Below, one piece after another: positions 8,703 through 16,193 of a stretch of DNA of 64,000 nucleotides; position 1 is the stretch's first letter; every line of letters begins with the position of its first letter. The translations under genes were made by a program, and so were the position numbers. The notes beneath the pieces were generated by a model. The model was not told where the DNA came from. It searched no databases and saw nothing but the letters and a program-made list of their open reading frames with translations. This DNA comes from Aquilonibacter sp963703325 (GTDB lineage Bacteria; Vulcanimicrobiota; Vulcanimicrobiia; Vulcanimicrobiales; Vulcanimicrobiaceae): contig OY969805.1 in NCBI GenBank assembly GCA_963703325.1, positions 2,232,001 to 2,296,000 of the forward strand. The letters run 5' to 3'.

Positions 8703-9920
8703 GTGCTGACGATCGTTCGCGCCAAGACGATCGTTCCATGTACGGGTGACGCTGCACAAAACGGCGTCACTTTTGACGATTTGGGACGCATCGCTGACGG
8801 AGCCGTGTTGATCGACGGCGAGCGCGTGGTGGCCGTCGGACCGCGCGCAGCGGTCGAACGAATGCTGCGCGGTGACGTCGAAGAACTCGACCTTGGCGAC
8901 TGCGTGATCGTGCCCGGCTTTGTCGACGCGCACGCACATCCGCTCTTTGCCGGCGACCGCGAACCTGATTTTGCTGCGCGGCTACGCGGCGAGAAGCCCG
9001 CCCTCGGCATGCTGTACACGGTCGAACGCACCCGAGAAGCGTTGCTCGATACGCGGCGATTCTACGACGACGTCGTTGCTCCGCGCTTGGCGATGATGCT
9101 CGAACACGGGACCACGACGCTCGAAACCAAGACCGGCTATGCACTGCACAAGCCGGGCGAGGACGCGCTGCTCGACCTGATCGCGCAACACCGCGATGAT
9201 CGCAGCATTCCGCACCTAATCGCGACCTTTCTAGGCGCGCACGCGCTGCCGCCGGAATTCACTCGCGAGGAGGCCTTCATCGATTACCTGATCGATCAGG
9301 TGATTCCGACGGCGATGGCGCACGGCGCAGTCTACGCCGACGCATTTTGCGAACCGGGATTCTTCTCGCCGGAGGCGACGCGGCGCTATCTGCAGGCCTG
9401 CGCGCAGGCCGGAATGCGTCTGCGCGTTCACTGCGATGAAATGGCCTACGGTGGTGCGGCAGCGATGGCGGTCGAGGTCGGTGTCGATGCGGTCGACCAT
9501 TGCAACTGCATTCGCCCCGATGATGCGCGGGCGATCGCCGATGCCGGCATCGTCACCGTCGCCTGCCCGGCGACGATAGCGTACCTTGGTCTGGCAAATA
9601 AGGCGCCGGTGCGTGACTTGCTCGCGCGCGGCGGCCAGGTCGCGCTCGCAAGCGATTACAACCCCGGCACGTCGCCGTGCTTCAACCTGCAAACGGTGGC
9701 CTACTTCGGGCGCGCGCTTTTCAATATGACGGCGGCGGAAGCGCTCTATGGTGTGACGCGCGCGGCGGCGCGGTCGCTACGCAGCGGCGCGGGCGTGCTG
9801 CGGCCGGGCGCAATCGCGGATTTCGTCGCGCTCCGCATCGATTCGCCCGATGAATTCGGCTGGCAGTTCGGCGGTAACCTCGCCGAAGCGGTCATGCATC
9901 GCGGGATGCTGATCGCATGA
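8703..9920 (+). CDS. hutI: Imidazolonepropionase
   Basis: Third step of histidine degradation: hydrolyses imidazolonepropionate to N-formimidoyl-L-glutamate. With the GTG start (MLTIVRAKTIV) the protein has 405 residues, the normal HutI length; the upstream in-frame ATG at 8628 lies inside hutU and would add 25 unrelated residues. Amidohydrolase metal ligands are seen in VDAHAHPLFAGDRE, in HCDEMAYGG, in DAVDHCN and in the late aspartate of LASDYNPGT. It sits between hutU and a second amidohydrolase gene that starts 10 nt downstream. Confidence 0.96.
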   Translation: MLTIVRAKTIVPCTGDAAQNGVTFDDLGRIADGAVLIDGERVVAVGPRAAVERMLRGDVEELDLGDCVIVPGFVDAHAHPLFAGDREPDFAARLRGEKPALGMLYTVERTREALLDTRRFYDDVVAPRLAMMLEHGTTTLETKTGYALHKPGEDALLDLIAQHRDDRSIPHLIATFLGAHALPPEFTREEAFIDYLIDQVIPTAMAHGAVYADAFCEPGFFSPEATRRYLQACAQAGMRLRVHCDEMAYGGAAAMAVEVGVDAVDHCNCIRPDDARAIADAGIVTVACPATIAYLGLANKAPVRDLLARGGQVALASDYNPGTSPCFNLQTVAYFGRALFNMTAAEALYGVTRAAARSLRSGAGVLRPGAIADFVALRIDSPDEFGWQFGGNLAEAVMHRGMLIA

Positions 9921-9930
9921 GGAGCGCGAG

Positions 9931-11232
9931 GTGAAGGCCGCGGTATCGGAGTTCGTTCGCTGCGCGCGCGCGCTTGTCGGCGGCGAATTGCGTCGCGACT
10001 ACGCTTTCGTCGTCCGCGGCGGTACGATCGAATACGCCGGGGATCACGCGGTAATTCGCGATCACGCCGGCGACCTGGCGGCCCGTTCATTCCCCGAGGA
10101 TCGCTTGGTCGTGCCGGGCTTCGTCAACGGGCACAGTCACGCGTATCAGATCCTGCTGCGCGGCTGGGCCGACGATTGGAGCTTTGCACGCTGGCGCAGC
10201 GAGGCGCTCTACCGGGTGGTGCCGCAGCTCACGCCGGACGACGTGTATTGGACGTTCGTTGCTGCGTTTAGTGAAATGCTCGCTGCGGGCATTACCACCG
10301 TTGCCGAGTTCTTTTATCTCAACGGGCCCGGCAACGCGCACGCCGAGGCGGCGATCGCCGCCGCGCAGGAGACCGGCATTCGATTGGTCTTCGCGCGCAC
10401 CTGGATGGATGCCGAGTACGCGCCGGTGCAATTTCGCGAAAGCACAGACGTTGCGCAGGCGCGAACGCTGGAATTGCTGGAACGCTATCCTTGGGCCAAT
10501 GTTTGTGTTGCTCCGCATTCGCTGCACGCAGCATCGCCGGCGATGATCCGCGCTGCCGCGGAGTTTGCGAGCTCGTACGACTGCACGCTGCACATTCACG
10601 TGGCCGAAGCAGCCTACGAAGGCGAGCAGACCTTCGAGAAGTACGGCGCATCGCCGATCGCGGTGTTGGACGAGTTAGGTGCCCTCAACCGGCGGACCGT
10701 TGCGATTCACGCCATTCACATTACGGAAGAAGAGAAGCGGCTGCTTGCCGAACGCGACGCGCGCGTCATTCATAATCCCATGACCAATCAGTATCTCGGG
10801 GACGGGATTTGCGATGCGAGCGGATTGCAGGCGCTCGGCGTCATCATGGGACTTGGAACCGATGCCGACGTGAAACCGTCGCTCATCGACGAAATGCGGG
10901 CGGCCACACTCCTGCAGAAGATCGCGCGCCTCGATGGCGCCGCGTTCGGCGCACGAGTCGCGTTCGACCTTGGTACGGCGCAAGGCGCGCTCGCGCTTGG
11001 ATTGTCAACCGGTGACCTTATTGCGGGCAATGCGGCCGATTACGTCGTGCTCGACGCGTCGGCGATCGACCCATGGACGCCTGAGGTGCAAGCGGTTGTT
11101 TACCGTGCGCAGGATGCATGGGTGCAAGCCGCGTTTGTGAACGGAGCTCGTGTCTATACCGGGGAACCATCAGCCATAGCGCAACATGCGCGCGTGAAAC
11201 TGAAGGAGATTGCGAATCGTGTCATTGCGTAA
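9931..11232 (+). CDS. Amidohydrolase, probable formimidoylglutamate deiminase (HutF-like)
   Basis: 433-residue metal-dependent amidohydrolase of the cytosine-deaminase-like group. Metal ligands are in FVNGHSHAYQ (HxH), HIHVAEAAYEGEQ, VAIHAIHIT and GLGTDAD. The segment SFARWRSEALYR followed by LTPDDVYWTF and ITTVAEFFY resembles HutF. Position directly behind hutI supports a role in removing ammonia from formimidoylglutamate, the step after HutI. The family also includes deaminases for adenosine derivatives and guanine, so the call rests largely on context. The start is GTG, preceded by GAGGAGCG. A separate ftcD gene at 36.7-37.6 kb offers another route for the same intermediate. Confidence 0.72.
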   Translation: MKAAVSEFVRCARALVGGELRRDYAFVVRGGTIEYAGDHAVIRDHAGDLAARSFPEDRLVVPGFVNGHSHAYQILLRGWADDWSFARWRSEALYRVVPQLTPDDVYWTFVAAFSEMLAAGITTVAEFFYLNGPGNAHAEAAIAAAQETGIRLVFARTWMDAEYAPVQFRESTDVAQARTLELLERYPWANVCVAPHSLHAASPAMIRAAAEFASSYDCTLHIHVAEAAYEGEQTFEKYGASPIAVLDELGALNRRTVAIHAIHITEEEKRLLAERDARVIHNPMTNQYLGDGICDASGLQALGVIMGLGTDADVKPSLIDEMRAATLLQKIARLDGAAFGARVAFDLGTAQGALALGLSTGDLIAGNAADYVVLDASAIDPWTPEVQAVVYRAQDAWVQAAFVNGARVYTGEPSAIAQHARVKLKEIANRVIA

Positions 11233-11623
11233 CCAAATCGTCGGCGCGCTCCTGATCGGGGCCCTGACCGCTTGCGGCGGCGGCAACAATCAAAGCTCGA
11301 GCAGCGCGGACACCTCCGCGAGCGCCGGTGCGATGAGCACATCCGGCGCGATGAACGCCGCATCGCCGGGCGGCATGTCGATGCAGACGCAGGCAGCCAT
11401 TCCGCCCGGCCTCAACTGCGGTGCCGTGCAGCCGGTCTGGGTCAACCAGCGCTCGCACACCTATCACGATCCGTCGGATCCGCTGTACGGGCGGACGCGG
11501 CACGGTCAGTATATGTGCCCGTCGGCCGCCCTAGCCGCGGGCTATCATAAGGCGTCCGGAAAGTACCGCCATCATCATGGCGGCACAATGGAGGGCGCCC
11601 AGCCGAGCCCGGCTGCGACCTAA
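11219..11623 (+). CDS. Small lipoprotein of unknown function
   Basis: 134 residues from the GTG, which has GAAGGAG 10 nt upstream; the TTG at 11210 is too close to that site. A lipoprotein signal is clear: basic MSLRNQ, a hydrophobic core and the lipobox LTAC. Then follow a Gly/Ser/Ala/Met-rich linker (about residues 20-60) and a small domain with two cysteines (NCGAVQPVWVNQ, QYMCPS) and a His-rich tail (YRHHHGG). The pattern around HTYHDPSDPLYGRTRHGQYMC resembles small secreted domains that are common but unnamed in environmental genomes. It overlaps the end of the amidohydrolase by 14 nt, so it is co-transcribed with the hut genes. Confidence 0.72.
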   Translation: MSLRNQIVGALLIGALTACGGGNNQSSSSADTSASAGAMSTSGAMNAASPGGMSMQTQAAIPPGLNCGAVQPVWVNQRSHTYHDPSDPLYGRTRHGQYMCPSAALAAGYHKASGKYRHHHGGTMEGAQPSPAAT

Positions 11624-11664
11624 CTTCGGCGGCCGTTTCCCAGCTAGCGCGAGCGAAGCCGCGC

Positions 11665-11704
11665 GACTTTAGCGGGCAAAGCTTTAGCTTTGACCGATAA
11701 AGTC
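11665..11704. terminator. Hairpin behind the hut cluster (possible terminator)
   Basis: Arms of 19 nt (11665-11683 and 11686-11704) pair at 17 positions around a 2-nt loop; the core CAAAGCT-TT-AGCTTTG is perfect. It stands 41 nt after the lipoprotein stop. No T-run follows, so it may act as a 3'-end stabiliser rather than a classical intrinsic terminator. Confidence 0.45.
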
Positions 11705-11714
11705 ATGCGTGCGG

Positions 11715-11772
11715 GTACTTGCATGCGGCGTTTCTGTATGGTAACTTAGATGCATGCAAGTACGTACTTGCA
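11715..11772. promoter_or_regulatory. 18-bp perfect palindrome plus inverted half-copy (candidate TetR operator)
   Basis: TGCAAGTACGTACTTGCA (11755-11772) is a perfect 18-bp dyad. A 12-bp element GTACTTGCATGC (11715-11726) recurs in inverted form as GCATGCAAGTAC (11752-11763), overlapping the dyad. The site ends 30 nt before the STAS gene that opens an operon with a TetR repressor and efflux genes. Size and place fit a TetR-family operator; a weak promoter-like pair (TTGCAT, 17 nt, TAACTT) lies inside it. Confidence 0.6.
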
Positions 11773-11802
11773 CCTCTCTAGGATTATAAGTACAGGAACA
11801 GC

Positions 11803-12084
11803 ATGTATACCCCGCCCACCATCGCGTACCGCCCCGATGCGCTCGACCGCATCACCCGCGAAACGCTCGCCGCCTTCGAAGAAGGCGCGCCCCGGGTCGT
11901 GCTCGATCTCGACGCTCTAACGCGTCTCGATACCGACGGCGTCCGCGGGCTTATTCTGCTTTTGCGCCGTTCACGGGAAGTCGGCGGTGAGGTCGCGCTC
12001 AAAGTAACGCGGCCCGAGTTGATTCGCTCCCTCTCGGTGATGGCGTTGGACCGGCTCTTCCCGATGGTAGGGCTCGCGGCGTGA
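11803..12084 (+). CDS. STAS-domain protein (anti-sigma factor antagonist type)
   Basis: 93-residue single STAS domain. The central VVLDLDALTRLDTDGVRGL matches the beta-strand/loop that carries the phosphorylated Ser/Thr in SpoIIAA-like proteins; here the candidate residue is Thr or Asp in LDTDG. Such proteins bind anti-sigma kinases or act as scaffolds. It is the first gene after the 18-bp palindrome and overlaps the next gene by GTGA, so it belongs to the efflux operon, an unusual setting. The MlaB-type STAS proteins of lipid-transport systems are an alternative analogy. Confidence 0.75.
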   Translation: MYTPPTIAYRPDALDRITRETLAAFEEGAPRVVLDLDALTRLDTDGVRGLILLLRRSREVGGEVALKVTRPELIRSLSVMALDRLFPMVGLAA

Positions 12085-12758
12085 GGTTGCGCGGTTTAGG
12101 ACTCACGGCCCTTTTGGCGTTCGCTTCGACCGCTGTCAGCGCGGCGCAGAGCGCGGGGCCTTCCGCGTTGCCGGTCCCGGCTGATGCGCCGGAGGTCATC
12201 GCCCGCATGCTCGCGCGTAACGCCGGCCTGGAGTCATACACGGCGCACGTCCACGTTAACGCTCGCCCGTCGATTCCGCTGTGCCGCCTGCGCACGGACG
12301 GCACGGCCTACTACAAGCGTCCCGGCAGCTTCGCGGTGGTGCTCAATCCGATATCCGGTTTGTGCGCCGGCTCGCTCAAAGACATTCAAAAACTCTCCAC
12401 CGACGTCGGCGACCCGACCGGATGGGAAAAAGACTCGAACATCAAGCTCGCCGGCATTCAGCCGCTCGACGGCCATCCAATGATCGTGCTCGTGCTGACG
12501 AAGAAGATCTACAGCGATCAGATCAAGGACACGACGGTCTACGTCGATCCGGATACCTACGAACTCGTCGAGATGGATTGGCACTACACGAACGGTGATG
12601 CGATCGTGATGAAGCAGTACTACGCCACGCAAGACGGTTTCAGCGTTGTCGTACGCCAGCACTTCGAAGGGCGCCGCCGCATCGGGTTTACCGGCGATTC
12701 GACCTACGATTCCTATCAAACCAACGTCGCCGTGAACGACGCGGTGTTTACAAAATAA
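12081..12758 (+). CDS. Secreted LolA-like outer-membrane lipoprotein-sorting protein
   Basis: 225 residues with a signal peptide (cleavage probably after AVSAAQS). The rest shows the LolA/LolB-type half-barrel pattern: a helix with VIARMLARNAGLESYTAHV, then repeated amphipathic strands ending in strands such as TTVYVDPDTYELVEMDW, the classic wording of DUF4292/LolA-like proteins. One cysteine pair (IPLCRLR and SGLCAGS) is present. Its role in the operon may be lipid or lipoprotein handling in the periplasm, inferred from fold only. The start is GTG with a 4-nt overlap with the STAS gene. Confidence 0.68.
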   Translation: MRLRGLGLTALLAFASTAVSAAQSAGPSALPVPADAPEVIARMLARNAGLESYTAHVHVNARPSIPLCRLRTDGTAYYKRPGSFAVVLNPISGLCAGSLKDIQKLSTDVGDPTGWEKDSNIKLAGIQPLDGHPMIVLVLTKKIYSDQIKDTTVYVDPDTYELVEMDWHYTNGDAIVMKQYYATQDGFSVVVRQHFEGRRRIGFTGDSTYDSYQTNVAVNDAVFTK

Positions 12759-12760
12759 TT

Positions 12761-13372
12761 ATGATTGAAGCACAGAAGCACACCGACAAAGCTACCCCCG
12801 AAGAGACACGCGATCGCATCGTTCTCGCCGCACGTGACGTCATCAAACGCAAGGGCAAGCGTGGCGCCACCACGCGCGAGATCGCTGATGTCGCGGGCGT
12901 CAACGAAGCGACGTTGTTCCGCCATTTCGGCAACAAGGACGCGCTGATCATCGCGGTCGCCAAGCGCTCGTGCCCGGACGGCCAGTTGCGCGATTTGATC
13001 GCCACGCTGGAGGGGCCAATCGAGGCTCAGTTGCTCGCGATCGCGCGCTCGATGAACGACCACATGGAGTCGATGAGCGACATGATCCGCTGGTCCCTGG
13101 TCGAGACCGACTACGAGAACAGCGTCTTCGCGCGCGAAACCTGGAGGCCGCAGACCGCGGTCCGCTCCGCCGTGGTTGAGTTCATGGAAAAAAAGGTTGC
13201 CGGCGGGAGCCTGCGCGGCAACCCGGTGGACCTGGCTGAGTTTTTCATGGGTATGATCTTCGCGCGCGTGATGGCGCGCGGGAAGTTTCCCGATAGCCGG
13301 ATGTACTCGGATTCGGAGTATGCACTTTCTTACATCATCGACGTCTTTCTCAACGGCGTAAGGAGCAAGTAA
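12761..13372 (+). CDS. TetR/AcrR family transcriptional regulator
   Basis: 203 residues. The N-terminal TetR helix-turn-helix spans about residues 17-65: RDRIVLAARDVIKRKGKRGATTREIADVAGVNEATLFRHFGNKDALI contains the usual recognition helix. The C-terminal ligand domain is variable, as is normal. It is encoded directly before efflux pump genes and starts 2 nt after the LolA-like stop, so local control of this operon through the upstream palindrome is likely. The inducing ligand is unknown. Confidence 0.92.
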   Translation: MIEAQKHTDKATPEETRDRIVLAARDVIKRKGKRGATTREIADVAGVNEATLFRHFGNKDALIIAVAKRSCPDGQLRDLIATLEGPIEAQLLAIARSMNDHMESMSDMIRWSLVETDYENSVFARETWRPQTAVRSAVVEFMEKKVAGGSLRGNPVDLAEFFMGMIFARVMARGKFPDSRMYSDSEYALSYIIDVFLNGVRSK

Positions 13373-14632
13373 ATGGACACGCGCGAGGCACAGCAAGCTG
13401 GCCAAGGCCAAACGCACCCGAACGGATCGAGCGAACCGACGGCAATCGAGGAGCGCACCGGTCCTCGCAAGCGCATCATCTTTGGCGTCCTCGGCGCCAT
13501 CGTCGCGATCCTTCTCATCATTTGGGGTGTGAAGTATTTCCTCTACGCGCGCGTCCACGAGGGGACCGATGACGCACGCGTCGACGCGGATGCGGTGGCG
13601 GTGACGAGCAAGATCAACGAGCGTATCGATTCGATCCTGGTCGATACCAACCAAGAGGTTCGCAAGGGCCAACTCTTGATCGTCCTTGACGATGCCGTCG
13701 AACGCGATCAGGTGCGCAACGCACAGGCGCAGTACGATCTCGCGGTCGCCAATCAGCGCACGACCACGGTGCAAGGCCAAGGTGGCGTCGCGCAAGCGGT
13801 GGCGAACACCGCGGATGCGTCGGCGCAAGTGCCGGTAGCGCAATCCGGCGTCGCGCAAGCGCAAGCACAGCTGCGTTCGGCGCAAGCCCAGCTTCCGGCC
13901 GCGCAGGCAGCGTACGATCGCGCGAGCGCCGACTACAATCGCACGCTCTCGCTGGTAAGCACGGGCGACGTGGCTCGTCAAGAACTCGACGCGCAACGCG
14001 CGGCGCTGGCATCGGCGTCGGCGCAGCTTCGCAGTGCGCGCGATCAGATCAACGTCGCGCAAGCCAATCTCGACGCGTCACAGCAAAAGGTCTCGGCCGC
14101 GCAGGCTTCGGTAGCCGCGGCGCAGGGCGGCGAGACGAGCGCGCAGGGCAAACTCGCGCAGTCATCCGACCCCAGTCAAGTCGAAGCGGCCGCGGCACAG
14201 CTCGCGATCGCCAAGAAAAATCTGAGCTTCACCCATATCTACTCGTCGATCGACGGTTTCGTCGGTGAGAAGAGCGCTGAAGTCGGTCAGACGGTTGCGG
14301 CCGGTTTGACGATTCTGACGCTGATCCCGGATGGTCCCGGCCAGATCTACATCACGGCCAACTATAAAGAGACGCAGATGGGCGACATGAAGGTCGGGCA
14401 ACCGGTCGACATCCACGTGGATGCCTATCACGGCGTGACCTTCCAGGGGCACGTGGTCTCGATCAATCCGGCTTCCCAAAACACCTACGCGTTGGTGCCG
14501 GCGCAGAATGCTACCGGCAACTTCGTGAAGGTTACGCAGCGTATTCCAGTGCGCATCTCGATCGACAACCAACGTAGCGACATGCCGTTGCGACCGGGTA
14601 TGAGCGTCGAAACCTACGTGAAAGTTCGATAG
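13373..14632 (+). CDS. EmrA/HlyD-type membrane fusion protein
   Basis: 419-residue periplasmic adaptor of a tripartite exporter. A cytosolic N-tail is followed by one membrane helix (IIFGVLGAIVAILLIIWGV, about residues 36-55), then the lipoyl half (DDARVDADAVAVTSKINERI), a long Ala/Gln-rich coiled-coil hairpin (about residues 110-270) and the second lipoyl and beta-barrel part (NLSFTHIYSSIDGFVG onward). It ends MSVETYVKVR, typical of EmrA. It is encoded 16 nt before its MFS partner and begins immediately after the TetR stop. Confidence 0.92.
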   Translation: MDTREAQQAGQGQTHPNGSSEPTAIEERTGPRKRIIFGVLGAIVAILLIIWGVKYFLYARVHEGTDDARVDADAVAVTSKINERIDSILVDTNQEVRKGQLLIVLDDAVERDQVRNAQAQYDLAVANQRTTTVQGQGGVAQAVANTADASAQVPVAQSGVAQAQAQLRSAQAQLPAAQAAYDRASADYNRTLSLVSTGDVARQELDAQRAALASASAQLRSARDQINVAQANLDASQQKVSAAQASVAAAQGGETSAQGKLAQSSDPSQVEAAAAQLAIAKKNLSFTHIYSSIDGFVGEKSAEVGQTVAAGLTILTLIPDGPGQIYITANYKETQMGDMKVGQPVDIHVDAYHGVTFQGHVVSINPASQNTYALVPAQNATGNFVKVTQRIPVRISIDNQRSDMPLRPGMSVETYVKVR

Positions 14633-14648
14633 CCGAAAGCGCAAAACG

Positions 14649-16184
14649 ATGATGGAACCGAGAAACGTAGTCGAGCACGGCCTACGTAGGGCCATCGTGA
14701 GCGTCGCGGTAATCGCCGCCACACTGCTCGAGATCATCGACACCACGATCGTGAACGTGGCACTGCCGAACATTCAAGGCAACTTCGGCGTGCCCGTCGA
14801 TCAGGGTGCGTGGATCGTGACGGGCTATATTATCGCTAACGTAGTGGTGATTCCGATCACGCCGTGGCTCGCCGCGCGCTTCGGGCGGCGGCAGTACTTC
14901 GTCGCGTCGATCATTATCTTCACGATCGCCTCCCTCATGTGCGGCCTGGCACCGAACTTCAACTCGCTGGTGTTCTGGCGCGTGATCCAGGGACTTGGCG
15001 GCGGCGGATTGATCTCGACATCGCAGGCAATTCTGCGCGACACCTATACGCTGCAACAACAAGGTCAAGCACAGGGCATTTTCGCGATGGGCGTTATCGT
15101 CGGTCCGGCGCTTGGCCCCGTGCTCGGCGGATGGATCACTGACAACTTGACCTGGCGCTGGGCGTTCTTCATCAATTTGCCGGTCGGCATCGTTGCCGCG
15201 ACGCTGATTTGGAACTATTTGCGCAACCCGGTCAAGCCGCGCGCGATGAAGCTCGACTGGATCGGCCTCGCGCTGCTCGCGATCGGCCTGGGCGCAATGC
15301 AGTACGTGCTCGACCAGGGGCAGCAATACGATTGGTTCGACGATCCGAACATTCGGCTATTTACCGCACTCGCTGTGGCCGGGATCGGCAGCTTCATCTG
15401 GTGGACGCTGCGCTCGGGAATACCGGTGGTCGATCTGCACGTGCTGCGCTTGCGACAAGTCGCCGCCGGGAGCATCCTCGGCGCGGTCCTAGGCGTGAGC
15501 CTGTACGGGTCGATTCTCGTCCTCCCGCAGTATTTACAAAACTCGCTCGGATTCACCGCCACACTCTCGGGATTGACGATCCTGGTGCGCGCGGGCGCGG
15601 TCATGCTCTTCACGCCCATCACCGCAATGCTCGCGAGCCGCGGCACGATCGACGTACGCCTCTCGACCGCGATCGGCTTCGTGCTCCTGGGTGTATCGAA
15701 TTGGATTCTTGCCGGCGTCACCACACCAAACTCGCAGTTCAGCACCTTCATCCTCGCGCTGATCGTCAGCGGCATCGGGCTTTCTCAGATATTCGTGCCG
15801 CTCTCGATCGCCGTGATCGGCGGCGTGCCCGATCGCGAGGTTCCCTCGACCTCGGCGTTCTTCAACCTTTCGCGTCAGGTCGGCGGCAGCATCGCAACAG
15901 CCGTCCTTGTCACATTGCTCGTGCGCGGCACGACGGCGCATCAAACCGAACTTGCCGCCAATGTCAACCTGCACGCCCAGCCGACGGCAATCTACTTGCA
16001 ACAAAATGGCGGCGAGCACTCGACGTCAGCCCTGAATACACTCGAAGGATTGGTCGAAGGGCAAGCTCAGGTGCTTTCCTACGCGGATACCTCGCGTTGG
16101 ACGGCGATTATAACGATCGCTCTTGCGCCGCTCGTACTACTGCTTAATAAACCGCGACTCGGCGGACACGTCGCGGTCGAATAG
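14649..16184 (+). CDS. EmrB/QacA-type MFS multidrug transporter (DHA2 family, 14 TM)
   Basis: 511-residue drug:proton antiporter of the inner membrane. The family antiporter motif C is seen as GVIVGPALGPVLGGW in TM5, and WIVTGYIIANVVVIP and RFGRRQ match the first helices. About 14 hydrophobic segments are present. It pairs with the EmrA-type adaptor upstream and the TolC-type channel downstream to span both membranes. The first codons are ATG ATG; either may start. Substrate range cannot be read from sequence. Confidence 0.93.
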   Translation: MMEPRNVVEHGLRRAIVSVAVIAATLLEIIDTTIVNVALPNIQGNFGVPVDQGAWIVTGYIIANVVVIPITPWLAARFGRRQYFVASIIIFTIASLMCGLAPNFNSLVFWRVIQGLGGGGLISTSQAILRDTYTLQQQGQAQGIFAMGVIVGPALGPVLGGWITDNLTWRWAFFINLPVGIVAATLIWNYLRNPVKPRAMKLDWIGLALLAIGLGAMQYVLDQGQQYDWFDDPNIRLFTALAVAGIGSFIWWTLRSGIPVVDLHVLRLRQVAAGSILGAVLGVSLYGSILVLPQYLQNSLGFTATLSGLTILVRAGAVMLFTPITAMLASRGTIDVRLSTAIGFVLLGVSNWILAGVTTPNSQFSTFILALIVSGIGLSQIFVPLSIAVIGGVPDREVPSTSAFFNLSRQVGGSIATAVLVTLLVRGTTAHQTELAANVNLHAQPTAIYLQQNGGEHSTSALNTLEGLVEGQAQVLSYADTSRWTAIITIALAPLVLLLNKPRLGGHVAVE

Positions 16185-16193
16185 GAGCGTTCC

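Noticed and set aside
11719..11747. Promoter TTGCAT-17-TAACTT for the efflux operon
   Set aside because: Only half of the bases match each hexamer; noted within the palindrome but not claimed as a promoter.
12716..14062. 448-residue minus-strand frame opposite TetR and the adaptor gene
   Set aside because: Composition (Arg/His/Asp rich) is typical of antisense frames in GC-rich DNA and it opposes two well-supported genes.
15209..16147. 312-residue forward frame inside the MFS gene
   Set aside because: Arg-rich shadow of a clear 14-TM transporter; no start site or family resemblance.
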